A stretch of 48,412 nt of DNA from an uncultured Prevotellaceae bacterium (lineage in GTDB: Bacteria; Bacteroidota; Bacteroidia; Bacteroidales; Bacteroidaceae), in NCBI GenBank assembly GCA_946188345.1, contig CAMHUI010000017.1:1-48412 (forward strand), read 5' to 3'. The position numbers were made by a program, and so were the translations under genes. Shown piece after piece: positions 1 to 7,601 of the stretch. Position 1 is the first letter of the stretch. Every line of letters begins with the position of its first letter. The notes beneath the pieces are model-generated. The model was not told where the DNA came from, searched no databases, and saw only the letters and a list, made by a program, of their open reading frames with translations.

Positions 1-55
1 CGGATTTATCGCATCTTCCCATGTCAAAGATAATCCGCATAATCCGACGACGAAT
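1..55. repeat. 55-bp exact direct repeat, copy 1
   Basis: This stretch is identical to positions 156-210, at an offset of 155 bp. It begins CGGATTTATCGC and ends with two AATCCG words, so its ends are partly inverted relative to one another. It belongs with the CGGATT/AATCCG elements at 69-138 and 3733-3802. It lies downstream of the permease gene that ends at 224. The left part of the array may extend beyond the window. Confidence 0.9.
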
Positions 56-68
56 GTCTATTTTTTTC

Positions 69-138
69 ATCGGATTGAGCGGATTTCTCGGATTTTTACT
101 TCTCTGCGAAGAATCCGTTTAATCCGTTTAATCCGATG
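69..138. repeat. 70-bp CGGATT/AATCCG inverted repeat element
   Basis: Three 9-bp words starting CGGATT (71, 80, 89) are followed, after a 14-nt spacer, by three 9-bp words starting AATCCG (112, 121, 130). The two halves are complementary with a few mismatches, so the RNA or single strand could fold into a long imperfect hairpin. A second element of the same length and architecture is at 3733-3802. It could act as a transcription terminator or REP-like element after the permease gene; that role is an inference. Confidence 0.85.
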
Positions 139-155
139 AGTTTATTTTCTTTCCT

Positions 156-210
156 CGGATTTATCGCATCTTCCCATGTCAAAGATAATCCGCATAATCC
201 GACGACGAAT
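156..210. repeat. 55-bp exact direct repeat, copy 2
   Basis: Exact second copy of positions 1-55, ending 13 bp before the stop codon of the minus-strand permease at 224. Together with 69-138 it forms a repeat cluster downstream of the export operon. Confidence 0.9.
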
Positions 211-223
211 TACCCTCCGATGC

Positions 224-1516
224 CTACTCGTCGTGCAGCACGTCGGTGGGGTTGGTCTTGGCGGCGCGCCATGCCGGGAAGGCAATGCCGAGCATGATGA
301 TGGCGGTCATGAGCAGGTAGGACAGGACTTCCCCTCGCAGCAGGCGCGACAGGGTGAAGTACTCGCCATGATAGGTCATCGTCAGTTCGTTGGTCATAAT
401 GGCATAGGCCACGGGTACTGCCAGCAGGAAGGCAGCCGTCATGATGAGCATGGCTTCGGCAATGAGCCGCCACACCACGGTGCTGCTCTTGGCACCGATG
501 GCTTTCTGCAGGCCTATCTCAGCCTGCCGTTGCTGCGTGCGCAGCCAGAAGGCACCGAGGAGTCCGAGGAAGACATTTGTCAGCAGGAACAGCAGCCCCA
601 GAGTGATGTAGCGCAGGAAGTTGCGCTGGGTTCTGGACTGCTCGTGTTCGATGGACTCATACGACCGCAGGTTGTCCAAATAGTTGTTGGCATAGTTCAT
701 GCCGCAGTCTTCCATGCGCTTGCGCAAGGTCTCTTCCAATGCCTGCTCTTGTCCGGGCTTTGCCTTGACGGCGAAGTCACAGTGGAAAGAACGACTGTTG
801 ATAAGATGCTGTGCATCGTGGACCGGTGTGTGGGTCCACATCCGGGCAGGCTTTCGGGCAAGATCATGGTCGCTCCATCGGTCGTCCTTTGGTGTCTTGA
901 TGACGGCACCTATCACGATGTCTACGCTGTCGATGTCTTTCTCAAAAGGGGCTGCCAGCCGGTGGGGTCCCATCACCCGGTCACGTCCAAGCAGTTCGGC
1001 CACTCGCTCGGTGACAATCGCCTCACCCCGCTCAAGCACGGCCATCAGCTCTTCGGTCGTCTTGCCGTCTACACTCTGGTACTGGAAGAAGCGTGGCGTG
1101 TTGACAGAGCAGCTTGCGACAAAGATTGGCGTTTCCTTGACGCTGTCGCCGGAAGCTTTTAAGATAATGGTATTATGAAAGACTCCTTCGTGAAGCAGGT
1201 CGCTGACGGCGACTTCCTCCACCTCGGGCAGATTGCTCAGCTCGTCGATGAAGTGCTGACGCATGTCGGAAACCGGTATGTCCTGCCCCTCCTTGGTCCA
1301 GAAGGGCGACGACTCGGGCAGTTCCTCATAGCTCACACGGTAGCAGCGGTCCGTAGAATAGTTGGTGGGCTCGTAGTAGACCAACAAGATGTTGGCAGTG
1401 ACATCGACGAGGTACCACACGATGATGCTGACGAGAAATATTTCGATGAACAGCGCGATGTTGCTGCCCCGCTCGTTCCAGATCTGATGAGGAATGTAAC
1501 TGATTATCTTTTTCAT
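224..1516 (-). CDS. ABC transporter permease, FtsX/MacB type (second permease of operon)
   Basis: A 430-residue inner-membrane permease of the MacB/FtsX class. One hydrophobic segment near residues 20-47 is followed by a large extracytoplasmic domain (about 50-320) and three C-terminal membrane segments within about 325-425. The C-terminal part carries the FtsX feature of a cytoplasmic loop with RQAEIGLQKAIGA between the first and second of these helices. It lies 10 bp downstream of another permease of the same architecture, so the two probably form a heterodimer served by the LolD-like ATPase at 2993-3664 and the adaptor at 3824-5071. Export of a peptide, lipid or drug is likely for this class; the substrate is unknown. 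The start ATG at 1516 directly precedes the basic/amphipathic N terminus and fits the family. Confidence 0.9.
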   Translation of the reverse strand: MKKIISYIPHQIWNERGSNIALFIEIFLVSIIVWYLVDVTANILLVYYEPTNYSTDRCYRVSYEELPESSPFWTKEGQDIPVSDMRQHFIDELSNLPEVEEVAVSDLLHEGVFHNTIILKASGDSVKETPIFVASCSVNTPRFFQYQSVDGKTTEELMAVLERGEAIVTERVAELLGRDRVMGPHRLAAPFEKDIDSVDIVIGAVIKTPKDDRWSDHDLARKPARMWTHTPVHDAQHLINSRSFHCDFAVKAKPGQEQALEETLRKRMEDCGMNYANNYLDNLRSYESIEHEQSRTQRNFLRYITLGLLFLLTNVFLGLLGAFWLRTQQRQAEIGLQKAIGAKSSTVVWRLIAEAMLIMTAAFLLAVPVAYAIMTNELTMTYHGEYFTLSRLLRGEVLSYLLMTAIIMLGIAFPAWRAAKTNPTDVLHDE

Positions 1517-1526
1517 AGTGACTTGT

Positions 1527-2861
1527 CTATTTGAGTGATTTCACGATATCGGTTCTACTGGCCCTCCATGCCGGCAACAGGCTGCTGAGGAGGTTGAGCA
1601 CGAAGCAGAAGATGAGTGTCCAGAGGTAGACCCAGGGGTCGAGCAGCAGGCTCATGTCGACCATCGTGTTGCTTTCGTCAATCACAGCCTGGTCAAAGGC
1701 TATCATGGCGCCTGTGCCGTTCAGGGCAATGAGAAGGATGGCGACAAGGAGACCGAGGATGCCGCCCAACAGGGTGACGAAGAGCGACTCCGTGAACACC
1801 TGTGCGAGGATGTCGCGGCGCTTGGCACCGAAGGCACGTCGGATGCTGATTTCAGCCCTGCGCTGACGCATACGGCTCTGGGTCATGCTGGCCAGGTTGA
1901 TGGCGGGGACGACGAGCAGGACGGCAAAGATGACGCCATAGATGGTACGAACTAGAAGCTCGCCCATACTACTCAGTTCTTCCTGCGTTTTTACGTCAAC
2001 CAACTGCAGCTTGTCGAAGTCAGGAGTCCAACGGTGTTCTTCTGACAGCCAGACAGAGTCTTGCTTCAGCATGTCAGCCATGACACGGATGCGTCGACGT
2101 ACTTCCTCCTTCAGCTTCGGCAGGTCGCTCTTGTGCGGGGCGACCAGCGTCAGGCAGCCGCCACCTTGTATGCCGTCAGAAAAACCGCCAACGCCGACAC
2201 CCCGCAGATGGGGGTTGTTGACGTCGCCCTCGTGGCTGTAGTTGGCAGGCAGCCAGACTTCCCCATAGGCGTAGGACATCAGGGGCGACACATCGCTGAC
2301 GACACCTGTCACGCGGAACGGACTCTTATAGAGGTTCATCTCCTTTCCCATTGCCTCTTCCACTGAGCCGAAGAGCTTTCGTGCCAGGCTTTCGCTGATG
2401 ATGGCGAGCGACTGGCAGCCGACGTGCTCTTCGTGGGTAAAGGGCCGGCCGGCCAGAAAGTTGAAACGGTAGACGTTGAAGTAGCCGTCGCCGACTGCCT
2501 TGCCCTTGGCTTTGACGGGCGACTTGGTGCCGACGATGATATTCACGTTGCCGTTGTAGAATGTGGGGGTGATGGCAACATGCTCGATGAGGTCCGACGG
2601 TTGGCTGCAGATGGCCTCAATGGAGGTGGGCCCCAGACCCCAGTAACCCATGTTGTAGGGGTCGTCGTTGTCAGTGATGCCACCTATATAGAGCGACCGC
2701 GAGCGGTTGGGTTCGTTGCCGTAGTCGGCAGTCAGTGCCTCAAGGCTCATCACCATGATCATGATGAGGGCGATGCTCACCGCCGTTCCCACAATGGTGA
2801 GCACCGAGAGCAACGGCTGTCGGCGGATGTCCCGCCAAGTTTGTTTCCAAATCTCTTTCAT
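1527..2861 (-). CDS. ABC transporter permease, FtsX/MacB type (first permease of operon)
   Basis: A permease of about 444 residues with the MacB topology: a membrane segment near the N terminus, a MacB-like periplasmic core, and three C-terminal transmembrane helices with a loop reading RRAEISIRRAFGAKRRD, characteristic of FtsX permeases. The frame is open up to 2918. I place the start at the ATG at 2861, because MKEIWKQTWRDIRRQPL is a typical cytoplasmic beginning for the family and the upstream 19 codons look unlike coding sequence. It sits 131 bp downstream of the ATPase gene and 10 bp before the next permease. It should form a heterodimeric channel with that neighbour. The substrate cannot be told from the sequence. 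Confidence 0.9.
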   Translation of the reverse strand: MKEIWKQTWRDIRRQPLLSVLTIVGTAVSIALIMIMVMSLEALTADYGNEPNRSRSLYIGGITDNDDPYNMGYWGLGPTSIEAICSQPSDLIEHVAITPTFYNGNVNIIVGTKSPVKAKGKAVGDGYFNVYRFNFLAGRPFTHEEHVGCQSLAIISESLARKLFGSVEEAMGKEMNLYKSPFRVTGVVSDVSPLMSYAYGEVWLPANYSHEGDVNNPHLRGVGVGGFSDGIQGGGCLTLVAPHKSDLPKLKEEVRRRIRVMADMLKQDSVWLSEEHRWTPDFDKLQLVDVKTQEELSSMGELLVRTIYGVIFAVLLVVPAINLASMTQSRMRQRRAEISIRRAFGAKRRDILAQVFTESLFVTLLGGILGLLVAILLIALNGTGAMIAFDQAVIDESNTMVDMSLLLDPWVYLWTLIFCFVLNLLSSLLPAWRASRTDIVKSLK

Positions 2862-2992
2862 ATTCTTAAAATCTTTTGCTTTCCTATAATCAGTTTCATA
2901 GCCTCCATAAATCGTCAAAAATCAAATCAAAATCGTACTTATCTCTTTATTTTTGTCTTATTTTCGACCGTTTTTGAAGTTTTTTGGAGGTG

Positions 2993-3664
2993 TTACCCCA
3001 CCTGGTGACCGTCGAAGAACCGGGCGGTGCGGTGGGCCAGTGCAGCCTGTTGCTCGTTGTGAGTGACCATGACGATGGTGCGCCGCTCCTCACTGTTCAG
3101 ACGCATCAGGATGTTCATCACGTCGGCTGCCATCTCGGAGTTCAGGTTGCCCGTAGGCTCGTCGGCAAGGATGATTTTCGGATTGCAGGCGATGGCTCGG
3201 GCTATGGCCACACGCTGACACTGACCGCCGGAGAGCTGCGACGGCAGGTGGCGCATACGATGGGTCATCCCGACCTGCTCCAGCACCTGATAGGCCCGTT
3301 CGCGACGTTCCTTTGCCGACAGGCCGGCATAGAGCAAGGGCATCTCGACATTCTCGATGACATTGAGCGACTGGATGAGGTGAAAACTCTGGAAGACAAA
3401 GCCGATGGTCTTGTTGCGGAACTCCGCCATGCGGGCGTCGCTCAGCTCGCCGGCCTTCACGCCGCAGACGGTGACGGTGCCGCTGGTGGGACGGTCGAGC
3501 ATACCCATGATGTTGAGCAGCGTGGACTTGCCACAGCCCGAAGGACCCATGACGGCCAGGAACTCGCCTTCTTCTACACTCATGTTGACATTCTCCAAGG
3601 CAAGGGTTTCCACTTCATCCGTGCGGAAGATCTTGCCAACCTTGTTTAACTCAATAACATTCAT
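2993..3664 (-). CDS. ABC transporter ATP-binding protein, LolD/MacB-NBD type
   Basis: A 223-residue nucleotide-binding subunit that powers the FtsX-type permeases encoded just downstream. The Walker A motif is GPSGCGKST (around residue 40), the ABC signature is LSGGQCQRVAIARAI, and Walker B reads ILADEPTGNLNS, the form typical of the LolD/MacB/FtsE group. Length matches the family. The ATG at 3664 is followed by the conserved N-terminal strand (VIELNKVGKIF). The gene follows the HlyD-like adaptor gene after a 159-bp spacer that contains a CGGATT/AATCCG repeat, so the four genes (adaptor, ATPase, permease, permease) appear to be one operon. They resemble MacA plus a split MacB. An outer-membrane partner is not encoded here. 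Confidence 0.93.
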   Translation of the reverse strand: MNVIELNKVGKIFRTDEVETLALENVNMSVEEGEFLAVMGPSGCGKSTLLNIMGMLDRPTSGTVTVCGVKAGELSDARMAEFRNKTIGFVFQSFHLIQSLNVIENVEMPLLYAGLSAKERRERAYQVLEQVGMTHRMRHLPSQLSGGQCQRVAIARAIACNPKIILADEPTGNLNSEMAADVMNILMRLNSEERRTIVMVTHNEQQAALAHRTARFFDGHQVG

Positions 3665-3732
3665 AGCTTACATATTATTATTGTTTATATCTTATTTCAT
3701 TCATCGAATAATATTCTATTTTATTCTTTATC

Positions 3733-3802
3733 ATCGGATTGACCGGATTTCTCGGATTTCCCCAGTTACAAAGATAATCCGTTTAATCCGAATAATCCGA
3801 TG
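3733..3802. repeat. 70-bp CGGATT/AATCCG inverted repeat element
   Basis: It has the same length and layout as the element at 69-138: three CGGATT words at 9-bp spacing (3735, 3744, 3753), then three AATCCG words (3776, 3785, 3794). The arms can pair into an imperfect hairpin. It lies in the 159-bp spacer between the adaptor and ATPase genes of the export operon, so it may trim or attenuate the transcript there (inference). Confidence 0.85.
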
Positions 3803-3823
3803 AGGAATAACCTCCGATGGCCC

Positions 3824-5071
3824 CTATTTTAATCGGATGCTGGTGCGGCCTTTGTATTTCTCCATATCGCTGATGACGACCTGTTCGCCTTCGTCGAGAC
3901 CACGGATGACTTCCACCCAGTCGTAGTTGGCCTCACCCAGTTCAACTTCACGAGCCACAAGGCGGTCGCCCTCGACGACGAAGAGTTTGTAGCTGCCCTT
4001 ACCATTTTTATAGTATGTACCCATGGGCAAGCGCAAGGAGTTCTCGTGTGATCGGGCAAGGACGAAGACCTCGGTGCGCAGGCCGGGACGCAGAATGGGG
4101 TGAGAGGGATTGTCGAGGTGGATGGTGAAGCCGATGGAGCCGCCCTTGGTGAGTGGGTTCAGATGGCTGACGGTGCCGCTGAGACGTGTCTGCCCAGAAC
4201 GTATCGTCACCTGCGCGCCAACCTGAATACGGTCGCTGTAGCCGTCGCTGAGTTCGCCTTCCACTTTGTAGGAGCTGAGGTCGGAGATGATGGCAATCTG
4301 TTCGCCCTGGGAAACGGAAGCCCCGATGTCGTTCTTGATGAATGTCAGCACGGCACGGCGCGGCGAACAGATGCGTGCGTCGGTGAGGGTCTGCCGTGTC
4401 GCTTCGAGGCTCTTACGCTGCATGTCAATCTCGATGCGCTGCATGTCGAGTTCGGCCTGGCAGACGCGCCGCTCGTTGTCGAGTTGCTTTTGCAGCTGCT
4501 CTACCTCGAGCGAGGCGGTGTTATAGGTCAGCTCAGCCTGTCGCACACGCTCCTTCGTGCCCGAGCCGATGGAGTCGAGATAGCGTTCGCCGTCGAGCTG
4601 CGACTGCTTCTGATCGAGCGACATGCGGGCCACGCGCAGCCGCATCTGCATGTCGGTGAGGCGCGTGTCCTGATTGATGCGCAACTGCTTGAGCCGTTGT
4701 TCCTTCAGCTGAAGGTCGTCGAGTCCGCGCTGATAGTCGGCCTGGGCGTTCTCAAGGTTCAGCCGCAACAGTGACGTGCCGACCTCGACAGTGTCGCCCA
4801 TGCGGGCATAGACTTCGAGGATGCGCGACGAGATGGGTGACAGAATCTGCTCCTGATACTCGGGGTTGACGATGCCGCTGGTGTTGAGTCCGATGTCTAT
4901 GCTACCACGCTCGACGGCAGCGATGCGGATGTCACTGCGGCTTATGCTGTGGGTGGAGAGGCTGATGACGATAAAGGCCACGGCAACGATGCCGCAGGCG
5001 AGGGCTGCGGGCTTGATAATCTGCCGAGTCTTAATCAGGCGTTTTTCTTTCCGGGTGAGTTCTCTGTCCAT
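3824..5071 (-). CDS. HlyD/MacA-like periplasmic adaptor protein (membrane fusion protein)
   Basis: A 415-residue membrane fusion protein. A single N-terminal membrane anchor (about residues 21-40) follows a positively charged cytoplasmic tail. Then come a lipoyl-like beta region (around 60-90), a long coiled coil of alternating charged residues (about 105-225), the second half of the barrel (SPRRAVLTF, a variant of the usual APxxG), a beta-barrel domain and a C-terminal membrane-proximal domain. Members link an inner-membrane transporter to a TolC-type channel; here the transporter is the ATPase/permease set downstream on the same strand. It is the first gene of that operon. No clean TAnnTTTG promoter was found before it; an 8-bp dyad at 5076-5101 lies directly upstream of the start codon. 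Confidence 0.9.
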   Translation of the reverse strand: MDRELTRKEKRLIKTRQIIKPAALACGIVAVAFIVISLSTHSISRSDIRIAAVERGSIDIGLNTSGIVNPEYQEQILSPISSRILEVYARMGDTVEVGTSLLRLNLENAQADYQRGLDDLQLKEQRLKQLRINQDTRLTDMQMRLRVARMSLDQKQSQLDGERYLDSIGSGTKERVRQAELTYNTASLEVEQLQKQLDNERRVCQAELDMQRIEIDMQRKSLEATRQTLTDARICSPRRAVLTFIKNDIGASVSQGEQIAIISDLSSYKVEGELSDGYSDRIQVGAQVTIRSGQTRLSGTVSHLNPLTKGGSIGFTIHLDNPSHPILRPGLRTEVFVLARSHENSLRLPMGTYYKNGKGSYKLFVVEGDRLVAREVELGEANYDWVEVIRGLDEGEQVVISDMEKYKGRTSIRLK

Positions 5072-5075
5072 AGTG

Positions 5076-5101
5076 TTCGCTGTTTCTTTTCTTACAGCGA
5101 A
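5076..5101 (-). promoter_or_regulatory. 8-bp inverted repeat directly upstream of the adaptor gene
   Basis: TTCGCTGT (5076-5083) and ACAGCGAA (5094-5101) are perfect inverted repeats separated by 10 bp. They end 4 bp before the start codon at 5071, so the element could be a dimeric repressor operator for the export operon or a leader hairpin controlling ribosome access. No regulator gene is adjacent. Confidence 0.5.
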
Positions 5102-5146
5102 TACTGTGCCAAAAACGTAACTTGTTGATTATCATTATGGGGCTAT

Positions 5147-5180
5147 AAAAAGGGGTGTCCGTTTTTGAACACCCTTTTTT
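5147..5180 (-). terminator. Intrinsic terminator after dnaA
   Basis: Stem of AAAAAGGGGTGT (5147-5158) with ACACCCTTTTTT (5169-5180), including one G-T pair and enclosing a short T-rich loop. On the minus strand the hairpin is followed by a T run, fitting termination of dnaA, whose stop is about 30 bp upstream. The symmetry makes it potentially bidirectional. Confidence 0.8.
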
Positions 5181-5208
5181 GTTTGCGGACACTTGTCTGT
5201 CTGCATGA

Positions 5209-6534
5209 TTATGATTTCTTCAGTTTGAAACTGCGCTCAATCGAGGCAATCTCGTCGGCGAAGTTTTTGTCAGTCTTGATGTGGTTTTCCACCTGTTCAC
5301 AGCTGTGGATGACGGTGCTGTGGTCGCGATTGCCGATGAGTTTTCCGATGCGGCTTGCGGGCATCTTGGTGTGTTTCTGGGCAAGATACATGGCGACTTG
5401 TCGTGCCGTGACGAATTCGCGTTTGCGGCTGCGGCTGTTGACGTCGCCTGTGGTGACGTTGAAGTGGCGGCATACGCTGTCGAGGATGTCGTCGATGGTT
5501 AGTGGGCGGTTGTCGATTTTGACGGTTCTTCCGAGCACGCGTCGTGCCAGGGTGAGGTCGATGTTGCAGTTGTAGACGATGCTGTAGCTCTGGAGCGATG
5601 CCATGACGCCTTGCAGGTCGCGTACGCTGCTGTTGGTGTGTTGGGCAATGAAGGTGACGACTTCGGGCTCGATATCGATGCCTTCGCGCTGGCAGATGCT
5701 GTTGAGGATGTCGATGCAGAGCTGCTGGTTGGGCTGTTCGAGTTCGGCAATGAGTCCACATGCGAAGCGGGTGAGTAGGCGGTCGTTGATGCCTTTGAGC
5801 TCTACAGGCGGGCGGTCGCTGACGAGGATGATGCGCTTGCCATTGCGGAAGAGGTGGTTGAAGATGTGGAAGAAGGTGTCCTGCGTTCCTGGGGCAGTGA
5901 GCCAATCTTGCACATCGTCGACGATGAGCATGTCTACGGTCTGGTAGAAGCTGATGAAGTCGTTGGGTTTGTTCTGCAGTTTTGCGTTGGTGTATTGCAG
6001 TTGGAAGAGGCGTGCACTGATGTATAGCACTCGCTTCTTGGGATAGAGTTCGTGGGTTCGGTTGCCGATGGCGTTGACGAGGTGGGTTTTTCCGCATCCT
6101 GAGGGTCCGAAGATGAACATGGGGTTGAACTTGGTTGTGTTGGGATGTTCAGCCACATTGAGTCCGATGGACCGTGCGAGTTTGTTGCTGCTGCCTTCGA
6201 TGAAGGTGCGGAAGGTCTGCTTGGGGTTGAGCTGTGTATCAAAGTTCCGGTCGGGTTCTTCGGCGGGTTTGGCGTCTTTCTGGACCATGCGATAGCGCAG
6301 GGTGATGCCTCGGCAGAAGGTTCGGTGGAGCACTTTGGTGAGCAAATCGACATAGTTTCCCTCGAGGTACTCGTAGACATAGGTGCTGGGTACCTGCAGG
6401 AACAGCGTCTTGGAGGCCTCGTCGAAGGCCTCGAAGACTAATGGACTGAACCATGTGTTATACGCTTCGGCAGATACGTTTTCGCGGATGAGCGCAAGTG
6501 CATTCTCCCAACGCGTATCGGGATTTGCTGTCAT
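5209..6534 (-). CDS. dnaA: Chromosomal replication initiator protein DnaA
   Basis: A 441-residue AAA+ initiator that binds DnaA boxes and melts the replication origin. Domain I (residues 1-85) has the usual W9...W28F start. A short linker region precedes the AAA+ core, which opens with TFRTFIEGSSNKLA. Walker A is GPSGCGKTHL (K149) and Walker B is LIVDDVQDWL, slightly different from the common DDIQFL. Domain IV contains the DnaA signature GNRDHSTVIHS near residue 407. The start ATG at 6534 gives the conserved domain I. dnaN is not adjacent, and I saw no cluster of TTATNCACA boxes in the flanks, so this may not be the origin. The gene is monocistronic, with its own promoter and terminator. Confidence 0.98.
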   Translation of the reverse strand: MTANPDTRWENALALIRENVSAEAYNTWFSPLVFEAFDEASKTLFLQVPSTYVYEYLEGNYVDLLTKVLHRTFCRGITLRYRMVQKDAKPAEEPDRNFDTQLNPKQTFRTFIEGSSNKLARSIGLNVAEHPNTTKFNPMFIFGPSGCGKTHLVNAIGNRTHELYPKKRVLYISARLFQLQYTNAKLQNKPNDFISFYQTVDMLIVDDVQDWLTAPGTQDTFFHIFNHLFRNGKRIILVSDRPPVELKGINDRLLTRFACGLIAELEQPNQQLCIDILNSICQREGIDIEPEVVTFIAQHTNSSVRDLQGVMASLQSYSIVYNCNIDLTLARRVLGRTVKIDNRPLTIDDILDSVCRHFNVTTGDVNSRSRKREFVTARQVAMYLAQKHTKMPASRIGKLIGNRDHSTVIHSCEQVENHIKTDKNFADEIASIERSFKLKKS

Positions 6535-6541
6535 GCTTTCT

Positions 6542-6580
6542 TAAGTTATTAACTTACAGTGTGTTCCTTTCGGAACTCAC
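6542..6580 (-). promoter_or_regulatory. dnaA leader: palindrome and small hairpin
   Basis: The 5' leader of dnaA contains TAAGTTA-T-TAACTTA (6542-6556), overlapping the ribosome-binding region, and a hairpin GTTCC-tttc-GGAAC (6563-6576) extended by GTG/CAC (6559-6561 and 6578-6580). They could influence translation or bind a regulator. Function is not known. Confidence 0.4.
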
Positions 6581-6639
6581 GTTGTTTTTACTTGGGGGCG
6601 TTCTTGTATTTGTAAGTCGGCTTATGGGGTAAGCGGTTG

Positions 6640-6671
6640 CAAAGTTAATGAGTTTTTTCAGATTGACCAAA
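6640..6671 (-). promoter_or_regulatory. Bacteroidota-type promoter of dnaA
   Basis: On the minus strand TTTG (6671-6668) and TAACTTTG (6647-6640) are separated by 20 bp, matching the TTTG/TAnnTTTG consensus. Transcription would start about 100 bp upstream of the dnaA ATG, giving a leader with the inverted repeats at 6542-6580. Confidence 0.75.
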
Positions 6672-6682
6672 GGATTTTGGTT

Positions 6683-7591
6683 TTATTTTTCAGCTTTATT
6701 TTTTTTCCCGAAGACTGAGATGTTGACATATCGGCTTGGATGCTCTTTCAGGTCGTTGAGCAGTTGCTGTGCCTCGCTCATGGTCTTGGTGAGGTTTTGA
6801 TAGAGCTGTGGGTCGTTGAGCAGGAGCCCTGCTGTGCCTTGTCCGTTGTTGAGTCTGTCTGTGAGGGTCTGCAGGTTGCCGAGTGTCTGGTCTACCTGTG
6901 CCTTTGTGGCGGCGAGGTCGAGTGATGCGAGGTGCTGGGTGAGGCCGTCGGTGTTGTCGAGCACTTTGTCGGCTTTCTGCATTATGCCTGGCAGCTGCCG
7001 GTTGAGGTCGGCCATGAGGGTGTTCAGCTGTCGTGTGGTGGTGGTGAGGTCGGTAGATATTTTCTCGGCGTTGTGGAGTGTGGCCACGATGACGGGGTCG
7101 GCCATGATGGTGTTGATGCTGGTCATGATGCTGTCGAGTTTGGGCAGGATGTTCTCGATGGTGGGCACCATGGCTGACAGCTTGGCGAGTGTTCCGCTGC
7201 TGACTTGTCCGACGATGGTGTCGCCTGTGGCGAGGATGTCGGTCGGATTGGGTCCGAGTTTCAGGTTGAGCTTGAGGTTGCCCAGCATGTCGCTTTCTAT
7301 TTCGGCATAGGAGTCGCGGGGTATCTGCATGTTGCGGTCGACGTCGATGAGGGCGATGGTGGGTTGCTGATGGGTGTAGTCGTACTTGATGTTTGTGACG
7401 ACGCCCACTTGATAGCCGTTGGCGTAGATGGGGCTGGAGGTGGTGAGTCCGCTGATGTCGTCGAAGGCTACGTAGTAGATGTTGTTGCCCGAGAACATGG
7501 TGAGTCCCTTCAGGAAGTTCATTCCGAAGAAGAGGATGATGATGGCGAGGACGGCCGTGAGGGCGATTTTTATTTCTTTTGATATCTTCAT
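6683..7591 (-). CDS. MlaD/MCE family lipid-transport substrate-binding protein
   Basis: A 302-residue protein with one N-terminal membrane anchor (about residues 8-28) followed by an MCE domain (about 38-115: YYVAFDDISGLTTSSPIYANGYQVG, here split as YYVAFDDISGL and YANGYQVGVV). A long helical C-terminal part (about 125-285) is rich in leucine, threonine and glutamine. MCE proteins form hexameric rings that carry phospholipids between the inner and outer membranes. The partner permease and ATPase (MlaE, MlaF) are not in the window. The gene follows the amidase after 10 bp and is the last of a four-gene operon starting at 9879; the amidase-MCE pairing recurs in Bacteroidota to my knowledge. A 'GQGTAGLLLNDPQLY' motif near residue 250 is typical of the Bacteroidota MlaD group. 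Confidence 0.9.
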   Translation of the reverse strand: MKISKEIKIALTAVLAIIILFFGMNFLKGLTMFSGNNIYYVAFDDISGLTTSSPIYANGYQVGVVTNIKYDYTHQQPTIALIDVDRNMQIPRDSYAEIESDMLGNLKLNLKLGPNPTDILATGDTIVGQVSSGTLAKLSAMVPTIENILPKLDSIMTSINTIMADPVIVATLHNAEKISTDLTTTTRQLNTLMADLNRQLPGIMQKADKVLDNTDGLTQHLASLDLAATKAQVDQTLGNLQTLTDRLNNGQGTAGLLLNDPQLYQNLTKTMSEAQQLLNDLKEHPSRYVNISVFGKKNKAEK

Positions 7592-7601
7592 GACGGGTTG
7601 A

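Noticed and set aside
176..1162. A long open frame (328 codons) on the plus strand opposite the FtsX-type permease
   Set aside because: It is antisense to a well-supported permease, begins in the repeat, and reads as histidine/glycine-rich sequence with no motif; high GC content gives long antisense frames throughout the window.
5072..6682. Chromosomal origin next to dnaA
   Set aside because: No DnaA-box cluster or AT-rich unwinding repeats were seen in the gaps on either side; only single imperfect matches occur.
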